NCBI GenBank assembly: GCA_014529385.2
Contig: CM043964.1
Coordinates: forward strand, 2,274,997 to 2,338,996
DNA: 64,000 bases
Direction: 5' to 3'
DNA from: Adiantum capillus-veneris
Taxonomy: Eukaryota > Streptophyta > Polypodiopsida > Polypodiales > Pteridaceae
In this document: one piece after another, positions 34,761 through 45,762 of the stretch
How the letters are laid out: each line of letters begins with the position of its first letter
Position numbering within the stretch: position 1 is the stretch's first letter
Made by a program: the position numbers and the translations under genes
The notes under the pieces: model-generated
What the model saw: the letters and a program-made list of their open reading frames with translations, nothing else
Told to the model about the DNA's origin: nothing
Database searches by the model: none

Positions 34761-35814
34761 CTAAGACGCATTCCTCTCTTCTTAGGCTTCCACAATGTGA
34801 AGCTCCGCACATCCATAGCTCTTTTTGTTGCCCTAACCATGCTGGGATTTCTGATCCTGCTACTGTAGCTGAATCAAAATCTTCCACAGGTGTTTGGTTC
34901 ACATCTTGTAACTATGGTCTTTAAGGTGTATTTTAGTTGTTGTCTCGCCATGTCTGAGGTATATGTGGTCGTAACCCCAATCTTGGACCATCTTCAATTG
35001 TCGCATGCATGGTCATCCCAAGATGATCTCATAATTGTTCTTTTTGTCGAAATCGACTATTACAAATGTATGCTCATACTCGATTCCGCACGAAGTGACA
35101 ATCACTTTTTCTAAAAGTCCTAGAGGCTTCTCCATGAACCCATCTGACAATTTCAATTTCATTTGCCCTCAAAGCTGGTTTTTTCCATTTTTTCCAGATT
35201 TCCTTGGTGGCGATAGCAACTCCCGCTCCAATGTCAAGAATAGCTTTGGAAACTACTCCTTGGAATTCTACTGGTAGCGTGGTGTAATCTTCTCCCTCGC
35301 AATACTCTCCAACCTTGTTTAATGGTACTAGCCTAGTGTTTAGTTGAGGCTTGTCCAACTCTCTGATCCCTTCCTGTAGCTCCAAGGTGGGGTCTTTCAC
35401 TCCAACTGTGGTCCAAATGTTTGGCCGTAACCTTAGGAGTTCTGCTAACGTGATGGTGCATGCCACCGGAGTGGACAACAACTCAATCAATCCTTGCGAA
35501 TCCATCACTTTGTTAGAAGAAAGTCTTTGAGATGGGATTGCTCTCACTTTCGACTTGGCTTCATACTCTCCTAGGTAAGAGGGTAAAGTTCTGGTTGGCT
35601 GTGCCCCGAACTCATTGATCCTTGGTCTCCCCCTTGTGAATGTATGTGAGTTTATTTGTGATCTCGCCTCAAATTCTTCAATAGGAGGTAAGGTTACATT
35701 CTTTTCTTTTCTTGTGCTATTCATGTGGTTACTCATCCTATTAGCTTCATTGGCCTCACGGATTTGCTTCCACAGATCGTCTAGATCGTTACAGTCCTTA
35801 CCCATTTCTGCCAA
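34761..35814 (-). pseudogene. G2: first (classical) aspartic protease, AP1
   Basis: Located between gag and RT as in ordinary Ty3 elements. The catalytic loop reads AILDIGAGVAIATKEIW, with Ile where Thr or Ser is usual, and the second motif YEIILG follows in the next frame near 35020. Upstream is a Pro/Arg-rich linker. Stops follow the second motif. Together with AP2, G2 encodes two retropepsin-like domains on opposite sides of RT and integrase. Confidence 0.75.
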
Positions 35815-35823
35815 TATTTTAGG

Positions 35824-37949
35824 CTAGAACCCGTCACTTGCCTCATCTGTTTTATTTGGCACTATGATAGGCTCTCCTCTATACTCATAGGCATTAGTGA
35901 GTCTTTCCTTTATTTCTACATGTTTCTCTAAATTTGATTGGATAGGGGTGGGAGCTGGTGCCTCATGCCAATTTTCAGGTTTACCCAGCGGGTCTTCCAT
36001 CAACGATTGAGCTGTTTCAATCATCCTTTTACACATTTCCAACCTTTGTTTTTCTATTTCCGCATATAGATAAGTCATCCACCTTTGCTCGTGGGTTTGG
36101 TTCTTTTTGAGTCTAGCTTCATAAGCTTTTAACAGAGCGTTTAGCTGCTCATTCACTTTTTCTACGAGTACTGATCCTCCCGATCCTGCACTTTGTGGTT
36201 CCTTTAATTCCTTCGGCTCTATGGTTGCCGTAGTGTGTGAGCTTAAACTAGTTAGATCCTCTAATCGCTTCAACCTAGTTAGATCCTCTAATCGCTTCAA
36301 CCTATCCTTTGTTTGCTTCAGCTCCTCCGCTAAAGCGGTTTGCTCTCGTTCCTTCCTAGCTTTCATACGAGCCTTTCTAGCTTTCCAAGTGCTTCGTTGA
36401 TTTTTTGTTTCTAAACTAGGGGCATCGGTTTTTGGCTCTTCAATTATGGGCTCGTCTGTCCTTTTCTGAGCTTGTGCCCTTGTAACTAACTGAATGGGTA
36501 TTACCGTTTCATTTTCTGACCCTCCACTGGATGGTACTGCTTCCAGCATGTTTAGAGTAGTTTTTGCTCCTTTACTAGGGTTTTTAGGGCATTCACGAAT
36601 CAAATGAGTAATTCCACATTCTGGGCAATACGCATTGACTCTAATGATCTAATTCGTGAGGACAATCCCTTAGCCAGTGATCTCCGCCACACTTGTAGCA
36701 GGGTCCCTTGGGTTGTTGAGGTGCTCCTTGTGCCCCTCTTTGTTGTTAAGCATGTCTCTGTCCGCCCATGCCCCCATTGGCTATGAAAATCAGTGTTCGT
36801 TCATCCAAACTGTATCTTCCCTCTCCTGTAGCCTGGGCAGCTGTTGGTGGTCCTGTACTTCCAATCATGCTCCATGGTTCTGGTGTCGAGGGTTCTTCCG
36901 GTGGATAATACAGGGTTTGCCGCATATCCATTTGGATCTTCATAATATGCATGCATAGGCACCAAAGCCTTATCCTCTGATTCGGTTACGGTTGGTGTGT
37001 ATCTTATACCGATTGGTCGTAATCCTGGCAGGGGTGGTTGTTTCTCCAACACTGGTTGTGGTCTTTCTACACCTACAGGTCCTGGTAGGTTTCCTGCTTT
37101 ATATCTAGGCATCGGTTGAGCTTGAGGAGAAGCTACTGGAGCTTGGGGAGCATAAGGTCTCTCTCTCACATACCCCTTGTTATAATAACATTCCTCAGTC
37201 CCATGGTTTGTCCATTTTTGTTCAATAGCACACCACTTGGGCTGTTTAGCCTGGGATTTTTTGGCGTACAAGTTAATCTTTTTTAGCACTTCATCTACAA
37301 GCTGCTCCTGGTTTATATCTACTTCTCCTTTCGGTGCTGTCTTAGAAGACTTGCTTCCACTTTGTTGTGAAGACGAATTGTCATCAAGGTCCTTGAACTC
37401 CCCCTCTTTGTAGACCGCACAATTGTCCACAAGGTAAAGAGTCTCCTTGGTCAACTCATTCAACATCGTGCTCCTCTTCATATGCAAGTCTTTCTAGAGA
37501 TCCGCATTCCTTAGTCCCTGGATGAATATCAGCATGAGCCTGGGCTGAGTTGGCAGTTCTTCCATAGGACAGAACTTAACATATATTTTTAGTCTTAGGG
37601 CTACCTTTCGTACAGACTCTCCATCTTTCTGTTTGAATTTATGGATTTGTGAGACGGTATTATGAGCTATCCCCCTTTGTGAGAATTCCTCGATAAACTC
37701 GTCAAACACTTCCTCCATAGACTCAAAGTCTCTACACTCTACAGAGTCAAACCAAGTGGCAGCATCATCCTCTAGGGTTAGTCCAAACCCTGCAAATTGG
37801 GTAGGGAAGTCTAACACCTCTTCGGCTCTAATTACGCGCACAAAGGTTGCTACATGATCTCTTGGGTCTCTGCTTCCTGTGTATTTCTTGTTTACCCATT
37901 TTTGCACTTGAGAAGGTCTAATTCTACGATGGTCTACAAACCTCATCAT
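35824..37949 (-). pseudogene. G2: gag core and zinc knuckles
   Basis: At 37494-37949 lies a retrotransposon gag core (DPRDHVATFVR, DDAATWFDSVECRDFESM, KQKDGESVRKVALRLK). At 36801-37487 follow a Cys/His motif (WCAIEQKWTNHGTEEC) and Pro-rich sequence. Two CX2CX4HX4C knuckles, CYKCGGDHWLRDC near 36690 and CPECGITHLIREC near 36610, are separated by a frame break. A coiled Lys/Glu segment at 35824-36603 contains a 27-base direct duplication near 36245-36300 (repeat RLKRLEDLT). Confidence 0.8.
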
Positions 37950-39198
37950 TGGATCTCCACGTCCTAATCGATATACCTCCTCTAGTCTTCTGTAATAGGA
38001 TGGTTCCTCTCCTAGTGGTGCTCCTAAACCATAATTTCTAACGGTTCTCGCTGGAGGTGGTTCATCTCTTCGAACTCTTTATATGGGTGGTCTCGAGGCT
38101 CTGTTGACCCTTGAGTCTTTGGCTTACTCTCTCCTTGATACTTTGAATAGAGGGGTGATTCTTGCAAATCCCTTAGCCCTCGTGCGGCTTGATAACCTTC
38201 TCGGTTTTGGTTTTGTTCCAATGTTGCACTCTATCGAAGCCATGCCTGCAATGATGGCTGGTTTGCTGGTTGGTTTTGGTTGTTGAATGCTTGTGCTCAG
38301 GTGGAATGTGAGGTAGCGTCATACTTATCTGAAAAAGGATTCGTAGAATTACTGGGGTGTAGGTGGCTCTTGGCACTTCTTCAGGAGCATGTGCTGATGC
38401 TCTTGGACCTGTTGCCCTTTCTACCTCCTCTGGGAGAATATGTTGGTATTCTCGCCCGTATCTATCAACAAAAACTATACCCTTCCCCATGGCAGTTTCA
38501 TAAGAGAATAAGTAAAAAACCTTGTCTTTGCTTAATTCATTTATGTATGGTTCTTTGCTGTGAAACTAAGCGACTATATCCTCGCTCTCATGCTTGTAGA
38601 TTCCCACGTTCTCGTTATAAGTTGGAACCCTTGTTGTTTTCTTCTCATACATAGAAATAGCTCCGGGCCGATCAATGTTTGGTGGCGGTTCTTGAGCTGA
38701 TGAAACCATTTTCCCTTTTTTCACGTTATCTCCATATCTGTTGTAATCTTCAGGGTTACTGACTATTAGATAGTGGTTCCCCTTTTCGTCTCGGAATCTA
38801 TCTCCATCATCATCGACTCGGATTATCTCCGATCTCTGAGCTGGCCTCTCTTCGATACAAATGCATTTGCGTCCTCGATAGTTAGAATAGACTAGGGCTC
38901 CCCTCGAGTTTGTTCCTTCTAAGAAGATCATAGTGAGTTTGGAATCATTCAAAGGATTCAGGGAGGTGCTTCCTCTTGGCATCGATCCGTCGTATGTGAA
39001 ACCTCCTGGCTGTTGACTATCCATCATGAAGAAAGATTTGTCTGACGAAGTGTTAGTATCACTACCTTCCTCAATAATCGGTGCTAGCAGATCTAACCTT
39101 GCCTGAGTCACACTCTCTTCGGTGGACACTAAGCTAGCTTGGTCTCCTGCTACGTTTTGGTCTCTTGGAATGTGTCTTCCTGATCTCAAATTCATCAA
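37950..39198 (-). pseudogene. G2: N-terminal gag region
   Basis: The first ATG-rich frame (38566-39198; MMNLRSGRHIPRDQ) reads as a hydrophilic gag N-terminus with NYRGRKCICIEERP and ISMYEKKTTRVPTYNE. Further broken frames (38173-38490, 38024-38221) lead to the gag core. Several frame changes occur. Homology is by position only; I recognise no named domain in this part. Confidence 0.6.
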
Positions 39199-39599
39199 AC
39201 TTACCTCTTAAACAACCTTTTTTTAAAACCAAACCTCTTATCTGAGTTCTGTTGTTCGTGTCTTTTCCTTGACCTGCTCCCTTGTATAGTTGCAATCCCT
39301 AGTTCTTGCTTTCTCAGAAAATATTTAGCCTCTGAAACTTCATCAAAATATGAGCATTCGCATTAGCCATCCACAACTGTTAGAACTAGACAATCAATCC
39401 TCAATCAATGATTGTATGCAAAGTTTATGCACTCGGTGGGTAAGTCCCAACTTTTCACACCTATTCTGGCAATTGGACTCGTTGTTTAAGTCCAAATCTT
39501 GTTTTGACAAAATATTTGGGACTTCAAGGTTGACAGAATGTCTTTGGAACAGTTAGTTTCTCTTTTTGAGCCCAGATCTAGCCTCAAGTCTTTATACGC
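39199..39599 (-). other. G2: inner leader, ending in half of a palindrome
   Basis: No gene is seen between the gag start and the F insertion. At 39587-39599 the left half of a 24-base palindrome (AGTCTTTATACGC) ends at the F LTR. The other half is at 49703-49716. ACGC (39596-39599) is the F target duplication. Confidence 0.8.
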
Positions 39600-40426
39600 T
39601 GTCGAGAAATTTGCGGTCTTGCCAGGAAAGCACCGGGCTTATGGCTGTGAGAGTTTGTGAGAGAACTCAACAAAAACTATATGAAGGAGTTAAACCATAG
39701 ATACCATGAAGACTAGGGTTTGGAAAGAAGTGCAATCAAAGAAGACTCACTCTTTCTCTCTTGCACTCACACACACAAAGAAAGAACACAAAAGAGAATG
39801 TCAAAACAATATGAAGATGGAAACATCAAGGCTATGGTCATATCCTATCATGGGTAATATGAAAGGGTTAATAGATGAGTTAATGGCATTCAATCTTGGC
39901 TGACCAAATAGGCTACGAATTGTTCTTTGGAATTGTAGTTTTGTGCTTACCATAATATATATATTTTGTCTAGTGATTGGGATTAATTGTGTGTACAAAT
40001 CCTCTTGGTTCATAGCAAGATAACTACGCTTACATCAAAAGAAAAATTATAGTCTATGAGAGGTAGTATGATGGGATCCGGTGATAGAAGTATTTCATTG
40101 AGCCTTTCAGGGCCAAAGAGAAACACTATACGTTGTTGAAAGTGTATTTTACGGCTAATCCATACGTTAATTCTAATAGATTGTACAGAGTGAAAGCGAT
40201 AGAAATGATCATCATGTGGGTTATTCATCTAGGATAGTATGTGAGAAATGTAGATATGAGAGAAGTGAAGAGATGAGAATTTTCCCTCCCAAGCCCTATT
40301 CTTGCCCGTAGACAATAAGGATACTGCGGGGAGAGATATACCTGTAGCAAAGAGAACCTAAAATTTGTAGAGAGGATGAATTACTAAGAGTGAGAGAGAT
40401 AGATTTGGTTAAGGAGATGAGATTAG

Positions 40427-40469
<43 letters not shown>

Positions 40470-41639
40470 GGATTAGAGATGAAAAAGAAAACAATAAGAA
40501 ATCAAGAAAACATCAATGTAGAACACATCTTACTTGACAAACCCTTCGGCACCATTATTGATGGGGAGAGAAGAAGAGGGGAGCACTCCACTTTGATTGA
40601 TACGCCAAGTACAACACCTTCTTTGATTAGAGTTGATCTTCCAAGGATAGCGTACAAGAATGGCTAGTCTTCCTCTAGGAGAAAGTGTAGGCTTGGGCTT
40701 ATGTTAATGGGGCTAAGTACAATTAGGCATTACTACTCAATCCCTCAAGAATTCCTCTCATCAATGGCTTGAATGCTTGAGTTCCTTCCAAGGAAGAAGA
40801 GGTCCCCTTTTATAGATGAAAGGAACCCCCAAGGGTTTACACAAGAAGAGAGGAGCCAGTGTGAACAGGAATTGGAAAAGTTGGAAATGAGTTGTCCCTG
40901 CATGATGTGGGCAGACTGGGGTCCAGTATTTTGATCATATCTCCTCAACCGTGGTTCCAAATAAAAAAGTAAAAATATGGACAAAAACTTCAGCTCATTA
41001 GCTACGATTTTCATTTTAAAATTGTTTTCCAATTCGGATTGGAACCTTGTGTAAAAAAATCATCAAAATAGGGTCCATTTATGGCAGCAAAAGTCTTCAT
41101 GTGGTCTCCTTAGCTTAAACTTTCATTTAATTCCAAAGGACACCTCATGCCATATGAAAGCATGACATTGCTCCTTGACAAAGTTTTTTAATTATTCTTG
41201 CAATAATGCATTAAAATAAGTGTATCTTTGAAATCATGCCACCTAGTGTCCCACTAGGATTTGATTCTCTCCTAGTAGCTATTTAAAAAGAAATATAAGA
41301 AAAGTATAAAAAATACATAGAATATATATATATTGGAGTTTACCATATATATAGGATCTAGCTAGGGTGTGAGATGATAACGAAATAGTAGAAATAAAGA
41401 ATCAATGCTTTTTGCCCCAAGTTAAAGAGGCGAAGCTATTGATGCCTTTCCCATAGTATTTTCTGATGGTAAAGTAAGGATAGGTTACCCTTGAGAAAAA
41501 TAATAGGATGAGATAGAAGGCTTATTATTATACTTAAATATGCATATGTACACCATAGAAAATATAATTATGTATCTAAAAAAATACAAGATAGATCTTG
41601 TAGCATGCGTTCCCACTATGTACGTGTCACAACACGACA
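39600..41639 (-). repeat. F: 3' LTR (2.04 kb)
   Basis: On the minus strand it begins TGTCGTGTTGTG and ends TTTCTCGACA. It holds an (AT)n run at about 40429-40466 that is about 12 bases longer than in the 5' LTR. Small frames shared with the other LTR are not genes. Confidence 0.92.
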
Positions 41640-41651
41640 TCCACCCCATCT
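41640..41651 (-). promoter_or_regulatory. F: polypurine tract
   Basis: AGATGGGGTGGA on the minus strand directly precedes the 3' LTR, fitting a plus-strand primer site. Confidence 0.65.
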
Positions 41652-41697
41652 AAACCTGCACATCCTCCGGTATGTGCTACATTGTCTCTTTGTAAGA

Positions 41698-43107
41698 TTA
41701 GACCTCTTGTACATCTTCCTTGTCTTCTTCTTCACTGGATGATTCCAGAGCTTCATGTTCACTTTGATCTTCACCTGTGCTTTTCTCTTCTTTCTCATCC
41801 ATATCTTCTAGATCATTGTCTCCTCTTCTCTTAAACATTTTAATCCTTTTTCCTGCAATGGGAATCTTTACTTCTGTACCATTTAGTTCAGACAAGCTGT
41901 AAGTAGCATTTTCATGCACATGATTTACAACATACGGTCCAAACCATCTTTTTGAGAACTTACGCATGACTGTGTGCTGGTTATCAAGGCTACTATCATA
42001 CACTAAAACCCAGTCACCTTTGTCAATTACTTTGCTCCTGAGTCGATGTCGCTTATCAAAATAGTCCTTGTTTTTCAACCTTGCATTTTTGAGTCGTTCT
42101 TTTGTAGCTTCAATGTCTCTAGGTCTTCTCTCTAGCTGTCTTATACGCAGTGCAAGGAGATCTTCCCTACTAAGCCCCTCTTGCCAAGGTAGTACATTCC
42201 ATGTGGGAATTGTATCCTCAATCGGAATCACTGGCTTTTGACCATGCATTAGCTCCGCAGGCATGTAGCTAGTTACTGAGCTATGTGTTGTACGATCAGC
42301 CCATAAAGCATATGGTAACAATTTTGGCCACTCACCAACTCTTCCTTCGCAAGCCTTGGCCAAAGCTTTGATGATAGGAGGATGCCCTCTTTCACTCTTT
42401 CCATTGCCTTCAAGGTTGTAAGCTGTAGTAAGAGAAAGATTGATCCCTAATCTAGAAAAGAACTCCCTTGCTTCTTCGGCATCCAATTCACCTCGATCTG
42501 CAGTGATTTTTCCCACACAACCATAACGGCAAATCACCTCTTCAAGAAGGAATTTGCACACATCTTGTGTGGTCTTAGCTCTTAATGCTCTTCCTTCAAC
42601 CTGGTTAGTTAGGTCCTCTCGTGCAAGAACCAAGTATCTCATTTGCCAGAGTCCTAAAGGCATCGTGACTAGATCCACAACCCATTTATAGTGCATGGCT
42701 AGTGGATATGTAGGGTGCAATCCATCACGATGTCGAACATTTGAATACATTTGACAAGTTACACATGACTCTACAAACTGAGATACATCTTTATACATAC
42801 CCTTCCACCAGTATTTTTCTTTCAACTTGGAGAGGGTTGCCCACACACCCCTGTGTCTAGCCCATAGACTCTCATGAAACTCTTGCATGAGCTTTACTTG
42901 AGTCTCTTTTTTACATATAACCCGTTGTGGTGTAGCACCCTTTTGCTTAGGATGCTTCCACAAGTAACCATCCCTTAAAAAGTACCCATATGCTTTCCTG
43001 CGTATCCTCTTGAATTCTTGTTCAAACCAATCATCCTGTTTTGTTAGAGTACTCAAGTACCTTCCAATAGAAAGCCAATCACCTTCATAAAGATCTTTCA
43101 AGAACAA
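41698..43107 (-). CDS. F: integrase ORF (469 aa)
   Basis: Inserts element cDNA. The zinc domain has H and C ligands in HESLWARHRGVWATL and CVTCQMY (residues about 78-125). The catalytic triad is in WVVDLVTMP, KITADRGELD and NGKSERGHPP. Then PYALWADRTTHSS and a C-terminal barrel (RWFGPYVVNHV), followed by an acidic tail of about 60 residues; no chromodomain is visible. The frame is open throughout. It was part of a longer pol; a 23-base duplication upstream separated it from RT. Confidence 0.88.
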   Translation of the reverse strand: MFLKDLYEGDWLSIGRYLSTLTKQDDWFEQEFKRIRRKAYGYFLRDGYLWKHPKQKGATPQRVICKKETQVKLMQEFHESLWARHRGVWATLSKLKEKYWWKGMYKDVSQFVESCVTCQMYSNVRHRDGLHPTYPLAMHYKWVVDLVTMPLGLWQMRYLVLAREDLTNQVEGRALRAKTTQDVCKFLLEEVICRYGCVGKITADRGELDAEEAREFFSRLGINLSLTTAYNLEGNGKSERGHPPIIKALAKACEGRVGEWPKLLPYALWADRTTHSSVTSYMPAELMHGQKPVIPIEDTIPTWNVLPWQEGLSREDLLALRIRQLERRPRDIEATKERLKNARLKNKDYFDKRHRLRSKVIDKGDWVLVYDSSLDNQHTVMRKFSKRWFGPYVVNHVHENATYSLSELNGTEVKIPIAGKRIKMFKRRGDNDLEDMDEKEEKSTGEDQSEHEALESSSEEEDKEDVQEV

Positions 43108-43247
43108 TTCAAGTGAATTAGTAATGCAGTCATTGTTACCTTTGACATGAGAGATAGAATAGAATTTTGTGCCTACATCATCTCCCTCTTTGTGCCTACA
43201 TCATCTCCCTCATCAATCATTTGTGACTCATCTTCATACCTTGCCCT
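43108..43247 (-). pseudogene. F: pol lesion zone (nonsense codon and 23-base duplication)
   Basis: RNase H ends at a TGA (ADML, stop, 43248-43250). Just downstream TTTGTGCCTACATCATCTCC and three following bases occur twice in tandem (43166-43188, 43189-43211), shifting the frame before integrase. Without the repeat the two halves would be in phase. Confidence 0.8.
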
Positions 43248-44657
43248 TCATAGCATATCTGCCACTGTATTGTCTTTACCTGCAATGTGCTTAAACTCGA
43301 GATTTAAGGACTTAATGTAGGCAATCCACTGCAACATAGCAATGTCTGGTGTTGAGCAGCTTGTAATCATCCCAAGAAGTGGTAAACAATCTGTTTTTGC
43401 AACCACACATGCACCAATTAGGTTCTCTTTCCCACTTTTCAAGGCTGTAACCATACCCCATAACTCTCTCTTTATTTGTGGATAGTTTCTTTGGCGAGCA
43501 CTTAGTACCTTTGCTCCAAATCTTACCACATACCTGTGTCCTTCTTTGTCATCTTGCCCTATTGCCCATCCAATCCCTGTAGGATTGGTATCTACTGTCA
43601 CAATCACTGGCCTTTGACACTCATAGTCTACCTTTCTCAAAGTCGTTGCTGACTGGAGTAACTCCTTTAGCTTTTTCATGGATTTTACATGTGCTTCTGT
43701 CCATTTAAACTTTTGATTCTTTCTAAGCAGCTGATAAAGAGGATCAGCTACATGTGCATAATGTGGAATCCAAATAACATAGAAGACACATGCTCCCAGA
43801 AACCTTCTAACCTGAGTGATGCTAGTGCATGTTTCTTTCATTCTTTGGATGGCATCTACCTTTGATGGACAAGGTTTCCTACCATATGGCCCGCACATGT
43901 GCCCCACAATGAGCACTTCTTTGACACCAAACATAGACTTTTTCCTTGACAATGTAAGATTCACTTCTTCCAACCTAGACAAAATTTTATCACAATCATT
44001 TATGTGATTTACCACAAACCTGCGACATCCCTTGAGATCCAAAGCTTCATCTTTGTCACTTTCTTCACATCCTTTGATAGGCAAATCATCAATGAAAGGC
44101 ATTGTGATTTGAGGAATAAAGTCACGTAAGACCTTATTCATCCCATTCATGATATGTGCAACCGAGTTGGTTGCTCCCTGTGGCAAGGTACACATCCTTA
44201 CCAAACCCAAAGGTGTCCTCATGGTTGTCAAGTCTCTGCTTTTGATTGCAAGCTGAAATTGATCATACCCTGAGTAGAGATCCCCCATTGAGTAGATTGC
44301 CCACCCTGCAAACGCCTCCGCAAATTCATCCACAATTGGACCTGTACCTACATTTCTAATTGTCACCTTGTTCACTGGTTGCATATCTTGGATGAAGCGT
44401 AGAGAACCATTCTTCTTTGGAACTGTGAACCACCTGTTTGAGTATGGAGCACAAGAAGGCTCCAAGATTCCCATTTTGATTTTCTCATTCAGTAGCTCTA
44501 CTAACTTTGGCAAATGAGCCTTTGGAACCGGAATAGGCCGCAGATTCCAAGGCACATGAGGTATTGTGAAAATTACCATAGGAGCTACAATATAAGGATC
44601 AACACATCTTATCTCATGTGGCTCAAATGCAAAAGCCTTACCATGCTTTGAAAGCAT
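43248..44657 (-). CDS. F: reverse transcriptase and RNase H ORF (469 aa)
   Basis: RT motifs: NRWFTVPKKNGSLRFIQDM, YSMGDLYSGYDQFQLAI, LPQGATNSVAHIMN and MPFIDDLPIKG, carrying the catalytic Asp pair as IDD where many plant elements have VDD or MDD. RNase H: VTVDTNPTGIGWAIG, RNYPQIKRELWGM and VVAKTDCLPLL, then IAGKDNTVADML at the stop. The frame is open. GATNSVAHIMN replaces the common plant LTNAPATFQ, one reason for setting F apart. Confidence 0.88.
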   Translation of the reverse strand: MLSKHGKAFAFEPHEIRCVDPYIVAPMVIFTIPHVPWNLRPIPVPKAHLPKLVELLNEKIKMGILEPSCAPYSNRWFTVPKKNGSLRFIQDMQPVNKVTIRNVGTGPIVDEFAEAFAGWAIYSMGDLYSGYDQFQLAIKSRDLTTMRTPLGLVRMCTLPQGATNSVAHIMNGMNKVLRDFIPQITMPFIDDLPIKGCEESDKDEALDLKGCRRFVVNHINDCDKILSRLEEVNLTLSRKKSMFGVKEVLIVGHMCGPYGRKPCPSKVDAIQRMKETCTSITQVRRFLGACVFYVIWIPHYAHVADPLYQLLRKNQKFKWTEAHVKSMKKLKELLQSATTLRKVDYECQRPVIVTVDTNPTGIGWAIGQDDKEGHRYVVRFGAKVLSARQRNYPQIKRELWGMVTALKSGKENLIGACVVAKTDCLPLLGMITSCSTPDIAMLQWIAYIKSLNLEFKHIAGKDNTVADML

Positions 44658-45178
44658 TTCTTTGAAGCACTTTGTCTCCTCTTGTGTAGAAACTCCTCAC
44701 AACCAATCTGCAACTCTTGAAAGGACTCCTTTGTGAAGGTATGCCCGATCTTTTTAGGATTCCGCAAACTTGGTTGTAAAGAAGCCTGTTCAATCTTTTC
44801 CTTGTTGTTGGGTGGTAAGGGTGAATCTACTGGTTTCACCTTCTTTGCTACACTCTTGTATTTAGTTTCAACATGGACTTCTGGGCCAACTGTTTGGCTT
44901 TCTTTAAAGGCTTCTATTACTTGATACATTTCCATAGAGCAAACTTCCACAACTTCATTTTCAAGATGCAAACTAGACCTCATTATAGCATCAAGCTCAC
45001 CCATAGTATCTACAAAAGAAACTTGTTCACACAAACCCAAAACATTTTCAGTAGGCTTTAGCAACCCACTTTTTTTCATGCCTATTTGTACATTATGCAC
45101 ATATTGCCTCTCATATCTCTTCAAATCTTCAAGTTTTGTAAAACATACTGATTCATTCCTTGTTACCAAGGAGATCAT
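44658..45178 (-). pseudogene. F: linker between protease and RT
   Basis: A frame (MISLVTRNESVCFTKLEDL at its start) encodes a hydrophilic segment of no recognised domain. It is joined to the RT through a frame change near 44695. It probably is the pol segment between protease and RT. Confidence 0.55.
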
Positions 45179-45246
45179 CGAGAAAGTTTCACCTATTTTT
45201 GGATCAAGCGAGACCTTTTTTCTTTCTGTACCACTGCAATCCCGCT

Positions 45247-45732
45247 TTACAATGGTACTTGGCCAAAACCCATCATTTCTCTATGATCATGAAACTCTTT
45301 GCTTACCTTTGGTAGAGGATGTTCTCTGAGGTTGTCACGATTTCTTTCATGGTTTACACAGACTGTGAGAAATTGGACAGCTCGTTTACCATCTTTGCTA
45401 CGTATTCTAGCATATGCTGAACCATCGTCCATTACCTTTGTTTCCATTCGAACTCCCACAATGTAGGTATGTCCAAGGATGAGATGATATGAAGATGTAT
45501 CCTGTACAAAGAAGTTTTGGTCAATCTTTACATCACCTATTGTTACCTTCACACCTGGACATGCTGGATACAATTCACCGGATGAATTGTTTGCCACTTT
45601 TACCATCCAGCCATGATCTGTGTCCATCGGCCATTTGCACTTGTTGTAGAGACTCTTTGACATTATGTTTATTTCTGAACCATGGTCAATCAAGGCAACA
45701 AATGGCTCTTCAAGATCACCTACCTTGACCAA
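45247..45732 (-). CDS. F: aspartic protease domain (161 aa)
   Basis: EPFVALIDHGSEINIMSKSLY holds the catalytic Asp, with His at the place of Thr or Ser (DHG); SYHLILGHTYI is the second conserved motif. Position before RT is the normal Ty3 order. The DHG variant may be the element's own or a mutation. The frame is open but separated from neighbours by stops. Confidence 0.75.
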   Translation of the reverse strand: MVKVGDLEEPFVALIDHGSEINIMSKSLYNKCKWPMDTDHGWMVKVANNSSGELYPACPGVKVTIGDVKIDQNFFVQDTSSYHLILGHTYIVGVRMETKVMDDGSAYARIRSKDGKRAVQFLTVCVNHERNRDNLREHPLPKVSKEFHDHREMMGFGQVPL

Positions 45733-45762
45733 AGTTTCTGTAGTAGCCCTTGCCCAATGACT

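Noticed and set aside
18247-39599. Gag-to-tail part of G2 as a separate gypsy element inserted in a palindrome/ORF-E element
   Set aside because: The 350-400 base flanks (18247-18600 and 39199-39599) share no LTR-like sequence, and G1 shows the same module order; a composite family is the simpler reading, though an ancient fusion remains possible.
39706-40667. Small ORFs repeated at 47781-48730
   Set aside because: They are in the two F LTRs; conservation is due to the LTR pair and not to coding selection.
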